Positions 13,117-21,708 are shown, counted from the first letter of the stretch. The stretch: DNA of 22,539 bases from CAYZBM01 sp964476705 (GCA_964476705.1 CAYZBM010000027.1:1-22539), one strand, 5' to 3'. Numbers and translations are program-made. Notes: a model not told the origin generated them from the letters alone.

Positions 13117-16068
13117 ATGGCCAAATATTTTAATATAACCCACTCACCTTTTCTTAAAGAACTAGCCTGCTTTGTTATAGAGCAATATCAAGATAAGCCC
13201 GAAGAAATAAGTAACCTTATAATCTATTTAGATAATAGAAATCTATGTAATGAATTTACCCAAATATATTTATCGCTAATAGCTAATAAAGCAGCTCTTT
13301 TACCGAAAATGGAAGCCCTAGATAATCTCGATGCTAAAGAGGCAATATTTTATTTAAATTGCACTAGTAAAGAGCCTAGAAAATTTCCTGAAACTTTATC
13401 CAAAACTAAAGAAAAGCTATTATTAACTAAATTAATTATAAAATGGGCTCAGGAAAAAAAATTACAAAATAATATTTCAATAAAGCAAGCCGCGCTAATT
13501 GCGAATAACTTACTCACATTTTTATCCACAATTAAAGAACAGAATATTACGCAAGAAGATTTACTTAAAATAATACCCTTAGATTTTCATAATAACTGGC
13601 AGGAAACTGTAGGCTTTTTAAGCATAATTATAACTAAATGGCCAGAATTATTAGCCGCAAAAAATCTTATAAGCGCAGATAATCAAAAAAAAGAATTATT
13701 ATTAATCTTAAGTGATTTTATTTACCAAGACATCAACAAACAATCTGCAATAATTTATGCTGGAACTATAAATTCAACCAATGGTAGTTTATTGTTGGCT
13801 ATATCTAACCAAGAAAGACATTTTATTATTTTTCATTTGCTGGATAAATATGTAGATGAAAAACAATGGAATTTAATTAGCGAAATCCATCCGCAATATG
13901 AATTTAAAAATTTTCTAAATAATATAAAAAAATCTAGAAATGATATTATTGATTATAAGTCCCAATCAGAAAATAGTTCGCGAGGAAAACTTTTATCTTA
14001 TTTAATGTATAGTCCTGAAGAAACCAAGCTTTGGCACGAAATACAAGATATTTCAGAAAATGATATTAAAAATCTAAAATATATTGAATGCGAATCAGAA
14101 AATCAGGAAGCTGAAATAATTGCCTTATATTTACGTTATTATATTAGTCAAAATAAACAAAAAATTGGGTTAATTACCAGCGATGAATTTTTACTTAAAA
14201 AAGTAAAAAGTTTTCTAAAAAAATGGGATATAGCCCCAAATGAAGAGAATGCTCTAAATTTAACGCCACAAATTATGTTGATGCGGCTTATTTGTAGTTA
14301 TATCGACAAGCCTAATTCAGCTAAATATTTACTTAGCTTACTAAAGCATCCTTTAGTTAATCTCGGGTTTAATTATTTTACTTACGCTAATTTATTAGCC
14401 AAACTTGAAACTAGATTATTGGTTGGTATAAGCTTAAAAGAAGGCTTAGAGGAGTTAATTACTCGCGCGCAAAATTTAGGCGATAGCGAACTTACAGATT
14501 TTATTATAAAAATAAAATCTTCTTTAGAAAATCTTCTAACAATTAGAGAAAACAAATCTTATTTAAAAGATTGGCTAAATTCACACTTAGCTTGCGCTTT
14601 TAATCTTTGTCATAATGAAGAAGCCAGCGGAAAAGATCAATTTTATAAAAATACCGCCAAGGATGAATTAAATAATTTTTTTGCCGAAATTGAACATGCC
14701 TCTAATGAGTTTTTTATCCTGAATTTTGCTGATTATGCTGATCTTTTTGAAAATATGATAAAAGGCCGAACTATACCTAACTTAAGCAATAATAATTCCC
14801 AGAAAATCTTTATTTTACCTAAAGAACAAGCTAAGTTTTTAGATTTTGACCAAATTATTTTAAGCAGTTTTAATGAAGGATTTTGGCCCGCAAATAAAAT
14901 TGATGCGACTTATCTTAATTTAAGAATGTTAAAGAGCTTAAATATTAGCAAAACTTATAAAGATTTTGGCGCTGAAGCTTATAGTTTTTTAAGTTTAATT
15001 AATAATGATAATATTCTAATCACCAGGAGCGTTAAAAATAATGGCGCTAAAACAATTAGCTCGAGATGGTTAATTAAACTTGCGGTAATTTTAAAACATA
15101 CTAATCTTTTGAAAAAAATTTATGCCGATAAAATACATCTTAAATGGCTAGAGATTTTAAATAAGGTCAATTATTTAGAAAAAATAGCTGCTCCAGCGCC
15201 TACCCCACCAATTGAGGCCAGGCCTAAAACTCTACCAGTAACTGCAATTGAGCAATTAATGCGCAACCCTTACGGAGTTTATGCTAAATATATTCTAAAA
15301 TTAAAAAAACTAAAGCAATTAGATTACGAACCAAGCATGGCCGATTTTGGTAATGTTATTCATGATGCTTTAGAAAATTTTAGTAAAAATTATAATGAAA
15401 TTAATGAGGAGCAAAGACTTAGCTATCTAGTTAATTATGCAAAAGAACTTTTTAAAGAATATAATTTAAGTTCAATTACCTATAATTTTTGGCAAACTAA
15501 ATTAGAAAATATTGCTAAATGGATTATAAATGAAGAAGAAACGCGAAGAACAAGTGAGTTAAATATTTTAGCTGAAGTAAAAACCTCTATAACTATAAAT
15601 GATCTGACTATAACAGCTAAAGCTGACCGAATTGAGTTTAGTAATACACCAGGAAATAATAGAGATAACAGTAATAATGAGACTAATTGTACAATCATTG
15701 ATTATAAAACCGGGACTATCCCGACCAAAAGAGATATCTATTTAGGACTTTCCCCGCAAATGATTATTGAAGCTTTAATTGTAACTAAAGGCCAAATTGA
15801 AAATTATAAAATTAACAATCCCAATATAAGTGATCTTTTATATTGGAAATTAAGCGGTAATAATAAAAATCCGGTACAAGAAATTAATGTAACTAAAAAA
15901 GAGGATTTAGAAAAAATTATTGATGAAGCAGAAGTTGGGTTACTTAAACTTCAGGAAACTTTTAATAACAAAACCACCCCTTATCTTGCAACTCCTGCCC
16001 CAGAGAAAGCCCCAATTTATAACGATTATGAACTACTTGCCCGCACTAAAGAATGGCAAGATGGATAG
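13117..16068 (+). CDS. addB: Double-strand break repair protein AddB
   Basis: A 983-residue protein of the alphaproteobacterial AddB type, the partner of AddA in the RecBCD-like complex that resects double-strand breaks. The N-terminal two thirds are a degenerate helicase-like region. The C-terminus is a PD-(D/E)XK nuclease of the RecB type: NPYGVYAKYILKLKKL, GNVIHDALENF (H749), ADRIEF, and IIDYKTG with D862 and K864, followed by SPQMIIEALI. A 14-residue Asn-rich insert separates ADRIEF from the IIDYKTG strand. No cysteine quartet for an Fe-S cluster is evident around the nuclease. The start is ATG, 17 nt after the long palindrome. addA normally follows at once; here it is missing from the window. 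Confidence 0.88.
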   Translation: MAKYFNITHSPFLKELACFVIEQYQDKPEEISNLIIYLDNRNLCNEFTQIYLSLIANKAALLPKMEALDNLDAKEAIFYLNCTSKEPRKFPETLSKTKEKLLLTKLIIKWAQEKKLQNNISIKQAALIANNLLTFLSTIKEQNITQEDLLKIIPLDFHNNWQETVGFLSIIITKWPELLAAKNLISADNQKKELLLILSDFIYQDINKQSAIIYAGTINSTNGSLLLAISNQERHFIIFHLLDKYVDEKQWNLISEIHPQYEFKNFLNNIKKSRNDIIDYKSQSENSSRGKLLSYLMYSPEETKLWHEIQDISENDIKNLKYIECESENQEAEIIALYLRYYISQNKQKIGLITSDEFLLKKVKSFLKKWDIAPNEENALNLTPQIMLMRLICSYIDKPNSAKYLLSLLKHPLVNLGFNYFTYANLLAKLETRLLVGISLKEGLEELITRAQNLGDSELTDFIIKIKSSLENLLTIRENKSYLKDWLNSHLACAFNLCHNEEASGKDQFYKNTAKDELNNFFAEIEHASNEFFILNFADYADLFENMIKGRTIPNLSNNNSQKIFILPKEQAKFLDFDQIILSSFNEGFWPANKIDATYLNLRMLKSLNISKTYKDFGAEAYSFLSLINNDNILITRSVKNNGAKTISSRWLIKLAVILKHTNLLKKIYADKIHLKWLEILNKVNYLEKIAAPAPTPPIEARPKTLPVTAIEQLMRNPYGVYAKYILKLKKLKQLDYEPSMADFGNVIHDALENFSKNYNEINEEQRLSYLVNYAKELFKEYNLSSITYNFWQTKLENIAKWIINEEETRRTSELNILAEVKTSITINDLTITAKADRIEFSNTPGNNRDNSNNETNCTIIDYKTGTIPTKRDIYLGLSPQMIIEALIVTKGQIENYKINNPNISDLLYWKLSGNNKNPVQEINVTKKEDLEKIIDEAEVGLLKLQETFNNKTTPYLATPAPEKAPIYNDYELLARTKEWQDG

Positions 16069-16082
16069 AAGAAGTTGCCATT
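16052..16082 (+). other. Hairpin over the addB stop codon
   Basis: AATGGCAA (16052-16059) and TTGCCATT (16075-16082) are exact 8-bp complements spanning the last codons and stop of addB. A second overlapping pair, ATGGATA (16061-16067) with TATCCAT (16083-16089), could compete with it. There is no T tract, so it may serve as an mRNA 3' end stabiliser or be incidental. Confidence 0.35.
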
Positions 16083-16136
16083 TATCCATAAATACGTTAA
16101 TATATTAATAAAACAAATAATTAATGGATTTATATA

Positions 16137-17465
16137 ATGCCTCCTAGAACAAAAAGAAAAAACGAAGAATCTCATGAAGCTTTGACTAAACCAGAAGGCA
16201 CCTCAAAAATACAAGAGGCCGATCAGGCTCAAGATAATAAACTTTCACAAGAACAAGAAGAAAAAATAACTTCTGCAATAGTTGAGACTATTAAAGATTA
16301 TATAACTCAATACCCAAAAATGCTTAAAAAAAATTATACTAGCTTGTCCTATAATCAAGTAGTAGTACAAATATTCCCTGATATAAAGTCAGTAATTAAT
16401 AATTACTGCCAAAAAGAGGATAAAGATACTTCTAACGATAAAAAACAACAACCTTTAATTCATATTTTAAATAATAAGGTCGCAGAAAAAAGCTCACAAG
16501 AATTTAAAATCTTATATGACCCTACATTCGCTCAAATCGCGACAATATTTATTGATAAACTTACTATACATATAAATGATAAGGGAAAAATTTTAGAAAA
16601 TAAAGGCAAAAACAAAGACCAAAAATCCGAGAAGATAAATATAAATTCATGGAAAGAAACTATAGATAATTTTGCGACTAATATATTCCCAACCTTAGAG
16701 AATAATGTCGAAACTCAAGTTGTAGCTAAGGCTATAACAACTTCTACTTCTACTCCAGATGACGCAACTTTAAGTACTCAAGCAAGCGAAGAGCCTTCTG
16801 CACCAATGGAAGTAGCCGCCGCACCTGAAACTTCTGCAACTACTGCCGTTGTTCCAACTAAGGCTACAGCTTTGATTTTTATACTCAATACCGTGAAAGA
16901 GTATATAAAAGAATATGAAACTGAGAGGGTATCATCTAGTGAAATTATATTTTCTATATTAAATAATATATTTACGGCTATTGATTTTCTAGCAAAAAAT
17001 AATCAGGATGATAATCCTGAAGAACATGATAAAAATATAGATATCTTTAAAAATCAGTCAGATTACTTAGGTTTTCTTTGTATTTTAGTTACAGATACTA
17101 ATCCAGTCGAAACAAAACAAAAAATAATAACAATTATTGATAATATTAATAAAGAATTAAATTCTAAAGAAGAAGAACCGCCTATTTCGCCTAGTAGTAT
17201 AGCACACCTTAAGGATAATTGGATAAATAATATAGATCAGTATATAGCTAATAACTCTGTTGATACAAATTCTCAAAATAATAAGGCAAATAATAGCTCT
17301 ACCCAAAATAATCCTGAAAAGGAACATCCAGACACTCCTTTATTAGTGCGATTATTGAGTATGAACTTTAAAGATAAGCCTACTTCAGTTAGATCCGAAC
17401 CATCTACTATACTAGAATCTCCATTTAATTATTATGACTTAGAGGAGAAAGTTCAATTAATGTAA
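16137..17465 (+). CDS. Unrecognised 442-residue protein with an internal duplication
   Basis: I do not recognise a family. There is no signal peptide and no membrane helix. The layout is: a basic, charged N-terminus (1-43, MPPRTKRKNEE); a helical domain (about 45-188); an Ala/Thr/Ser/Pro-rich flexible linker (about 198-243); a second helical domain (about 245-374); an Asn/Ser-rich stretch (375-398); and a short tail ending EEKVQLM. The two domains look like diverged copies: AIVETIKDYITQYP (47-60) matches FILNTVKEYIKEYE (248-261), and NQVVVQIFPDIKSVIN matches SEIIFSILNNIFTAID. Low-complexity linkers and the lack of export signals fit a lineage-specific, possibly type IV-secreted protein of an intracellular bacterium, but that is a guess. 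It occupies the usual place of addA and ends just before a 22-bp palindrome. Confidence 0.6.
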   Translation: MPPRTKRKNEESHEALTKPEGTSKIQEADQAQDNKLSQEQEEKITSAIVETIKDYITQYPKMLKKNYTSLSYNQVVVQIFPDIKSVINNYCQKEDKDTSNDKKQQPLIHILNNKVAEKSSQEFKILYDPTFAQIATIFIDKLTIHINDKGKILENKGKNKDQKSEKININSWKETIDNFATNIFPTLENNVETQVVAKAITTSTSTPDDATLSTQASEEPSAPMEVAAAPETSATTAVVPTKATALIFILNTVKEYIKEYETERVSSSEIIFSILNNIFTAIDFLAKNNQDDNPEEHDKNIDIFKNQSDYLGFLCILVTDTNPVETKQKIITIIDNINKELNSKEEEPPISPSSIAHLKDNWINNIDQYIANNSVDTNSQNNKANNSSTQNNPEKEHPDTPLLVRLLSMNFKDKPTSVRSEPSTILESPFNYYDLEEKVQLM

Positions 17466-17472
17466 CCCTTCA

Positions 17473-17520
17473 TAGTTGCCCGTTAAAAAATATCGTAAGA
17501 TATTTTTTAACGGGCAACTA
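17473..17520. repeat. Perfect 22-bp palindrome (dispersed repeat, intact copy)
   Basis: The arms 17473-17494 and 17499-17520 are perfect 22-bp complements around a 4-nt GTAA loop. The arms begin TAGTTGCCCG and contain an A6/T6 segment. The element lies between the convergent 442-residue gene and ribD and could stop transcription in both directions, though its T run is inside the stem rather than after it. A second, decayed copy in the opposite orientation lies at 22485-22527, so this is a repeat and not only a local terminator. Confidence 0.85.
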
Positions 17521-17535
17521 CGTATAGATTATACG
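17521..17535. other. Short palindrome next to the 22-bp palindrome
   Basis: CGTATA, a 3-nt spacer and TATACG directly abut the large palindrome. It could be a separate protein-binding dyad or a remnant of insertion. It is short enough to be chance. Confidence 0.3.
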
Positions 17536-17553
17536 CTCCTAAAATTCTTATCT

Positions 17554-18636
17554 TTACACCCCATATTCCTCAAGAATATTATCATCAAGCATCTGAATAT
17601 GCTTTAGGTTAAGTTTAGGTGCATCTACCAGCAATATATTATTCATTGGGCTAATTGCAGCTATACCATCATTGCCGATTATTATAGGGGCTCTAAAGAC
17701 CAGCAATCTATCTACTAGTCCTGATGCTAAAAAAGAAGTGGCTACTTGACTGCCACCTTCGACTAAAATTCTGGTAATTCCTCTTTTTGCTAAATCTTGT
17801 AAAATAAATTCTAAATCAAGACCGGCATTTGTAGTTTGGCAATTAATTATTTCTGCTGGATTTAGATTTTTTATTTGCGTTTCTTTATTTTGAATTTCTG
17901 TACTATAAATCCAAGTAGGGATTTTATCTGCCGTTTTTATTATTTTAGAATCTTTACTAATTTTTAAATGTGAATCTAAAATTATTCTTACTGGATCTAC
18001 ATCTGTATAATTAGGTAATCTGCAATTAAGCAATGGATCGTCTTTAATTATAGTTCCTATACCTACTAATATCGCATCATTTTCTTTACGTAATTTATGG
18101 CTATAATTGCGAGATTTTTCATTACTTATCCATTTACTATCACCAGTTTTTGTAGCAATTTTTCCATCAATTGACATGGCTAGTTTTAAGGTAACAAAAG
18201 GCCGAGATTTTTTTTGTACCTGGAAAAAACCTTCATTAATTATATTAGCTTCATTTTCTTTAAGCCCATAATGAACTTCTATCCCAGCTTCTTTTAAAAC
18301 TTGAATACCTTTACCTGCAACTTCTTTATAAGGATCTTTAGTGGCTATAAAGATTTCTTTAATGCCAGATTTAATTATAGCGTCTGTACAAGCGCCACTT
18401 TTTCCTATGTGACAACATGGCTCTAAGGTCACATACATTTCAGCATCACTTGCATTTTCTTGAGCCATAGCTAAAGCTACAATTTCCGCATGTGGCCTTC
18501 CACCCTTTGCTGTTTGCCCTTCACCAATAATCTGGCCATTTTTAACAATAACACAACCAACTGCAGGATTTGGCCAAGTAGTACCAAGTGCATCACGCGC
18601 TAATTCTAAAGCCCGCTCGATATGTCCAATTATCAT
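17554..18636 (-). CDS. ribD: Bifunctional riboflavin biosynthesis deaminase/reductase RibD
   Basis: RibD catalyses two steps of riboflavin synthesis: deamination of the pyrimidine from GTP, then NADPH-dependent reduction of the ribosyl group. The 360 residues match the two-domain form. The N-terminal zinc deaminase has WPNPAVGCVIV, H49-A-E51, and the zinc cysteines C74 and C83 in EPCCHIGKSGAC. The C-terminal reductase (about 145-360) begins RPFVTLKLAMSIDGKIAT and contains ILVEGGSQVATSFL. It is the last gene of the rpiB-glyA-nrdR-ribD cluster, 30 nt after nrdR. ribE/ribC and nusB, which often follow, are not here; the palindrome at 17473-17520 ends the unit. Its presence argues for a flavin-making endosymbiont. 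Confidence 0.96.
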   Translation of the reverse strand: MIIGHIERALELARDALGTTWPNPAVGCVIVKNGQIIGEGQTAKGGRPHAEIVALAMAQENASDAEMYVTLEPCCHIGKSGACTDAIIKSGIKEIFIATKDPYKEVAGKGIQVLKEAGIEVHYGLKENEANIINEGFFQVQKKSRPFVTLKLAMSIDGKIATKTGDSKWISNEKSRNYSHKLRKENDAILVGIGTIIKDDPLLNCRLPNYTDVDPVRIILDSHLKISKDSKIIKTADKIPTWIYSTEIQNKETQIKNLNPAEIINCQTTNAGLDLEFILQDLAKRGITRILVEGGSQVATSFLASGLVDRLLVFRAPIIIGNDGIAAISPMNNILLVDAPKLNLKHIQMLDDNILEEYGV

Positions 18637-18666
18637 ATTTTTAATAATATATTTTAAAATTAGAGA

Positions 18667-19122
18667 TTATTTTTTATTAACAATATTACCAACAAAATCT
18701 TCAAAATCTTTGGCTTGTCTAAAATCTTTATAAACCGATGCGAATCTAACATAAGCAACAGGATCAATCTCAGCTAAAGCTTCCATCACCACTTCACCTA
18801 TATGACCTGAAGTTACTTCACCATCACAAGACATTTCAAGCTTACGAACAATATTATTTACTAATTGTTCAACCTGCTCTTCTTTAATTGGTCTTTTGCG
18901 AACTGCTAAATTTATTGACCTTAATAATTTATCCCGATCAAATAATTTTCGCTTACCATCTTTTTTAATAACTATAAGTTCTCTGATAACTACTCGTTCA
19001 AAGGTAGTAAAACGGGAGCCACATTTGGCACATTCTCGCCGCCGTCTTATGGCTGCACCATCATCAGATGAACGAGAATCTTTCACCTGAGTATCAAGGA
19101 AACCACAAAACGGACAACGCAT
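18667..19122 (-). CDS. nrdR: Transcriptional repressor NrdR
   Basis: NrdR represses ribonucleotide reductase genes by binding NrdR boxes in response to ATP/dATP. The 151 residues are a normal length. The N-terminal zinc ribbon uses C3, C6, C31 and C34 (MRCPFCGFLD and RECAKCGSRF), and an ATP-cone domain spans about 49-139 (VIKKDGKRKLFDRDKLLRSI, ending in the VAYVRFASVYKDF motif). It stands between glyA and ribD, the common alphaproteobacterial order, with 19 nt to glyA. No NrdR box was recognised in the window and no nrd gene is present. Confidence 0.97.
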   Translation of the reverse strand: MRCPFCGFLDTQVKDSRSSDDGAAIRRRRECAKCGSRFTTFERVVIRELIVIKKDGKRKLFDRDKLLRSINLAVRKRPIKEEQVEQLVNNIVRKLEMSCDGEVTSGHIGEVVMEALAEIDPVAYVRFASVYKDFRQAKDFEDFVGNIVNKK

Positions 19123-19141
19123 TTATTTTAACTCCAAAACT

Positions 19142-20464
19142 CTAGCCAATTGCATTATAAATAGGAAATTTTTTGCATAATTCTTTTACTTTAGCAAGGA
19201 CAGCTTTTTCAACAATTGAATTGTCACCACCTTTACTTAAGCCATCAAGAACATCCCCGATAAAATTACCAATTTGTTCAAACTCAGCTTCTTTAAAACC
19301 CCGAGATGTTCCAACTGGCGTACCAAGTCTTACTCCTGAAGTTACAAAAGGACTTTCTGGATCAAATGGGATAGCATTTTTATTGCAAGTAAGTCCTGCG
19401 CGCTCTAAAGCTTCTTCTGTTGCTTTACCTGTAAGTTTTTTTGGTCTTAAGTCTACTAAAACTACGTGGCTATCTGTACCACCAGATACAATATCAACAC
19501 CTCTACTTACTAAAACTTTAGCTAAAGCCCGAGCATTAGTAATTACATCTTTACCATATTGTTTAAATTCATCAGTCATTGCTTCTTTAAAACATACGGC
19601 TTTACCAGCAATCACATGCATTAAAGGACCACCTTGAATTCCTGGGAATATTGCAGAATTAATTGCTTGACCTAAAGTTATAGGATTTCCAGTTTTAGTT
19701 TTTCTGACAACTATATCTCCATCCACAGCTAAGATAAGACCACTTCGAGGACCACGTAAAGTTTTATGGGTAGTTGAAGTAACTACATGGGCATGTGGTA
19801 ATGGGCTTGGATAAGTACCAGCAGCAACAAGTCCTGCTAAATGGGCCATATCTACCATTAAAAAGGCGCCAACTTCATCAGCAATTTTTCTAAAACGTTG
19901 CCAGTCGATTACTCTTGGATAAGCTGAACATCCAGCAATAATTAATTTTGGTTTATGCTCACGAGCAAGCCTTTCAACTTCAGCATAATCAATAAGAGCA
20001 TCTTCTTTTTTTACGCCATATTGAATTGCATTAAACCATTTACCAGATTGATTAGGAGCAGCCCCATGAGTTAAATGACCACCAGATGCCAAGGCTAAAC
20101 CTAAAATAGTATCTCCTGGCTCAATTAAAGCCATAAACACACCTTGATTAGCTTGTGAACCAGAATTAGGCTGAACATTTACATAACCGCAGTTAAATAA
20201 TTTTTTAGCCCGCTCAATTGCTAAAGACTCAACAACATCGGCAAACTCACAGCCACCATAATAACGTTTACCTGGATAACCTTCAGCATATTTATTAGTA
20301 AGCACGCTACCCATAGCCTGAAGTACTGCACGACTTGTAATATTTTCAGAGGCAATTAGCTCTATTTGATCTTGCTGACGACCGAGCTCATGCTCAATTG
20401 CAGTAAAAATTTCATTATCTCTATCTTTTAAACTACCTTCAAAAAAATCTTTTCTATTTACCAT
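19142..20464 (-). CDS. glyA: Serine hydroxymethyltransferase
   Basis: A PLP enzyme that converts serine and tetrahydrofolate to glycine and 5,10-methylene-THF, the main one-carbon source for thymidylate and formyl-methionine. With the ATG at 20464 it has 440 residues. An upstream ATG at 20479 would overlap the ribosome-binding site (AGGAGC, 7-8 nt before 20464), so the downstream start is chosen, giving MVNRKDFFEG. The motifs are IELIASENITS, the YAEGYPGKRYYGGCE region, VDMAHLAGLVAAG, and the PLP lysine in STTHKTLRGPRSG (K234). It lies 41 nt after rpiB in the same operon. Confidence 0.97.
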   Translation of the reverse strand: MVNRKDFFEGSLKDRDNEIFTAIEHELGRQQDQIELIASENITSRAVLQAMGSVLTNKYAEGYPGKRYYGGCEFADVVESLAIERAKKLFNCGYVNVQPNSGSQANQGVFMALIEPGDTILGLALASGGHLTHGAAPNQSGKWFNAIQYGVKKEDALIDYAEVERLAREHKPKLIIAGCSAYPRVIDWQRFRKIADEVGAFLMVDMAHLAGLVAAGTYPSPLPHAHVVTSTTHKTLRGPRSGLILAVDGDIVVRKTKTGNPITLGQAINSAIFPGIQGGPLMHVIAGKAVCFKEAMTDEFKQYGKDVITNARALAKVLVSRGVDIVSGGTDSHVVLVDLRPKKLTGKATEEALERAGLTCNKNAIPFDPESPFVTSGVRLGTPVGTSRGFKEAEFEQIGNFIGDVLDGLSKGGDNSIVEKAVLAKVKELCKKFPIYNAIG

Positions 20465-20505
20465 TTTAACGCTCCTCATAATTAGTTTATCAATTAGTTC
20501 TTAAT

Positions 20506-20964
20506 TTAATTTCTTTTAGAAAGTTTACTTACTCTTTGTATATGCCGACCGCCGGCAAAGTCGGTAGTTAAAAACATTCGTACAGATTCTTTAGCTGTTT
20601 CTTCATCAATTATTCGCGCACCAAGTGCCAAAACATTGGCATCATTATGTAATCTAGATAACTCAGCCATATTAGGATTAACACATAAGGCTGCCCTAAT
20701 AAGTGGATTACGGTTAGCCGCTATAGAAACTCCAATTCCTGAGCCACAAATAACTATTCCGTATTTACATGCACCAGTTGCAACTGCATCGGCAACCTTA
20801 TAAGCATAATCCGGATAATCTACTGAAACATTAGGATCGCTTGGGCCAAAATCTTTAACTTCAAGGCCTAAAGATTTTAAATATATAATTAAATAAGCCT
20901 TTAAATTAACTCCAGCATGATCGGAGGCTACAGCTATTGTACAAAAATCTATTTTTTTATCCAT
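20506..20964 (-). CDS. rpiB: Ribose-5-phosphate isomerase B
   Basis: Interconverts ribose 5-phosphate and ribulose 5-phosphate, feeding nucleotide synthesis and, with ribD in the same operon, riboflavin synthesis (ribulose 5-phosphate is a precursor). The 152 residues have the RpiB/LacAB fold with SDHAG (14-18), the active-site cysteine C73 in GIVICGSGIGVSIAANR, and H106-NDANVLALGARI. It heads the rpiB-glyA-nrdR-ribD cluster. A TATAAT-like string overlaps the start codon but cannot serve as its own promoter; a better candidate is at 21038-21067. Confidence 0.95.
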   Translation of the reverse strand: MDKKIDFCTIAVASDHAGVNLKAYLIIYLKSLGLEVKDFGPSDPNVSVDYPDYAYKVADAVATGACKYGIVICGSGIGVSIAANRNPLIRAALCVNPNMAELSRLHNDANVLALGARIIDEETAKESVRMFLTTDFAGGRHIQRVSKLSKRN

Positions 20965-21037
20965 TATAGTAATCTAATTTTGACCTTTAGGATTTTAGCT
21001 TAAAGCTACAAATTTCTATTTAGTTTAAGTAGCGCGC

Positions 21038-21067
21038 ACTATAGTTTAAATAACAACAAATATCCAA
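21038..21067 (-). promoter_or_regulatory. Candidate promoter of the rpiB-glyA-nrdR-ribD operon
   Basis: On the minus strand TTGGAT (21067-21062), an 18-nt spacer and TATAGT (21043-21038) are followed by the G+C-rich discriminator GCGCGC. G+C-rich discriminators are typical of growth-rate or ppGpp-sensitive promoters. The leader would be about 65 nt. Confidence 0.4.
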
Positions 21068-21122
21068 GAAAAAATTAACTTAAATGTTAATAATAAAAAT
21101 CCACTTCCTTAAATATAGTCCA

Positions 21123-21151
21123 TTGACTTTAATTAATTAAGAAATTATGTT
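21123..21151 (+). promoter_or_regulatory. Promoter of the 41-residue peptide gene
   Basis: TTGACT (21123-21128), a 17-nt spacer and TATGTT (21146-21151). The start of transcription would be near 21158, about 37 nt before the ATG at 21195, with AGGGG (21181-21185) as ribosome-binding site in between. Confidence 0.6.
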
Positions 21152-21194
21152 AAATTTAATGTATAGGTATAGATAATTTTAGGGGATAAAAACT

Positions 21195-21320
21195 ATGTCA
21201 GAAGAAAAAACTAGGGTATCTCAAGTTTTAGAAGCAACCTTACTAAACCAAGGCATCCCGAGCAAAGAATTGGGCCAAGCTAGCGGTGGAAATAGCCGCA
21301 ATACCGACCAAGAACGTTAA
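21195..21320 (+). CDS. Small protein of 41 residues
   Basis: A short ORF with a full set of expression signals: a promoter at 21123-21151, a strong AGGGG ribosome-binding site 9 nt before the ATG, and a proper stop. The peptide begins MSEEKTRVSQVLEATLLNQG and ends GGNSRNTDQER. It is hydrophilic, with a possible N-terminal amphipathic helix (residues 4-19) and a Gly/Ser/Asn-rich disordered tail. There is no signal peptide or membrane segment, and no family is recognised. It is divergent from rpiB. It could be a regulator, an effector fragment or a remnant of a longer gene. Confidence 0.5.
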   Translation: MSEEKTRVSQVLEATLLNQGIPSKELGQASGGNSRNTDQER

Positions 21321-21356
21321 GCTTAAATAGCAATTATATACTGCCAACAATTATTG

Positions 21357-21385
21357 TTGAATCAATCGTTAACTCCTGTTATCAT
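21357..21385 (+). promoter_or_regulatory. Promoter of the 92-residue gene
   Basis: TTGAAT (21357-21362), a 17-nt spacer and TATCAT (21380-21385). Transcription would start near 21392, about 20 nt before the ATG at 21413, leaving little room for a ribosome-binding site. Confidence 0.5.
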
Positions 21386-21412
21386 AGCTTCCTTTAAGCA
21401 AATAAAAGAACT

Positions 21413-21691
21413 ATGCGCAACATCCCTAAAGATCTAATAGATAGTAAAGCCTATATAGTAACTTACGTCGTTTACTTAGATAGTAACGGCAAAAAACGTT
21501 ATTTCTATATCGCAGTTCGCAAAGATAATGTCTTAGGATTTCAAAAAGCAATTTTAGAAGGCGACTTTGACGCTGAAGATTACGGCATCATCTTAGAAGA
21601 AGGTGAAGGCGAAGCGCCAGACGTAGTTAAAGAAAAAATGAAAATTATGTATCATTGCGATCATAATGGCGCTGAAAATCTTTTGAAGTAA
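21413..21691 (+). CDS. Hypothetical protein, 92 residues, soluble
   Basis: I do not recognise a named family. The protein has a predicted beta-strand-rich N-terminal half (AYIVTYVVYLDSNGKKRYFYI), then GFQKAILEGDFDAEDYGIIL, a very acidic stretch (EEGEGEAP), and a helical C-terminus with KIMYHCDHNGAENLLK. There is no signal peptide. It is slightly richer in G+C than its neighbours and has its own promoter, which suggests a conserved single-gene unit. The ATG at 21413 has no clear Shine-Dalgarno sequence. tRNA-Leu follows on the same strand 72 nt downstream. Confidence 0.7.
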   Translation: MRNIPKDLIDSKAYIVTYVVYLDSNGKKRYFYIAVRKDNVLGFQKAILEGDFDAEDYGIILEEGEGEAPDVVKEKMKIMYHCDHNGAENLLK

Positions 21692-21708
21692 ATAATCAAT
21701 TATATTAT

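Noticed and set aside
20464..20479. ATG at 20479 as glyA start
   Set aside because: That codon overlaps the AGGAG ribosome-binding site of the ATG at 20464.
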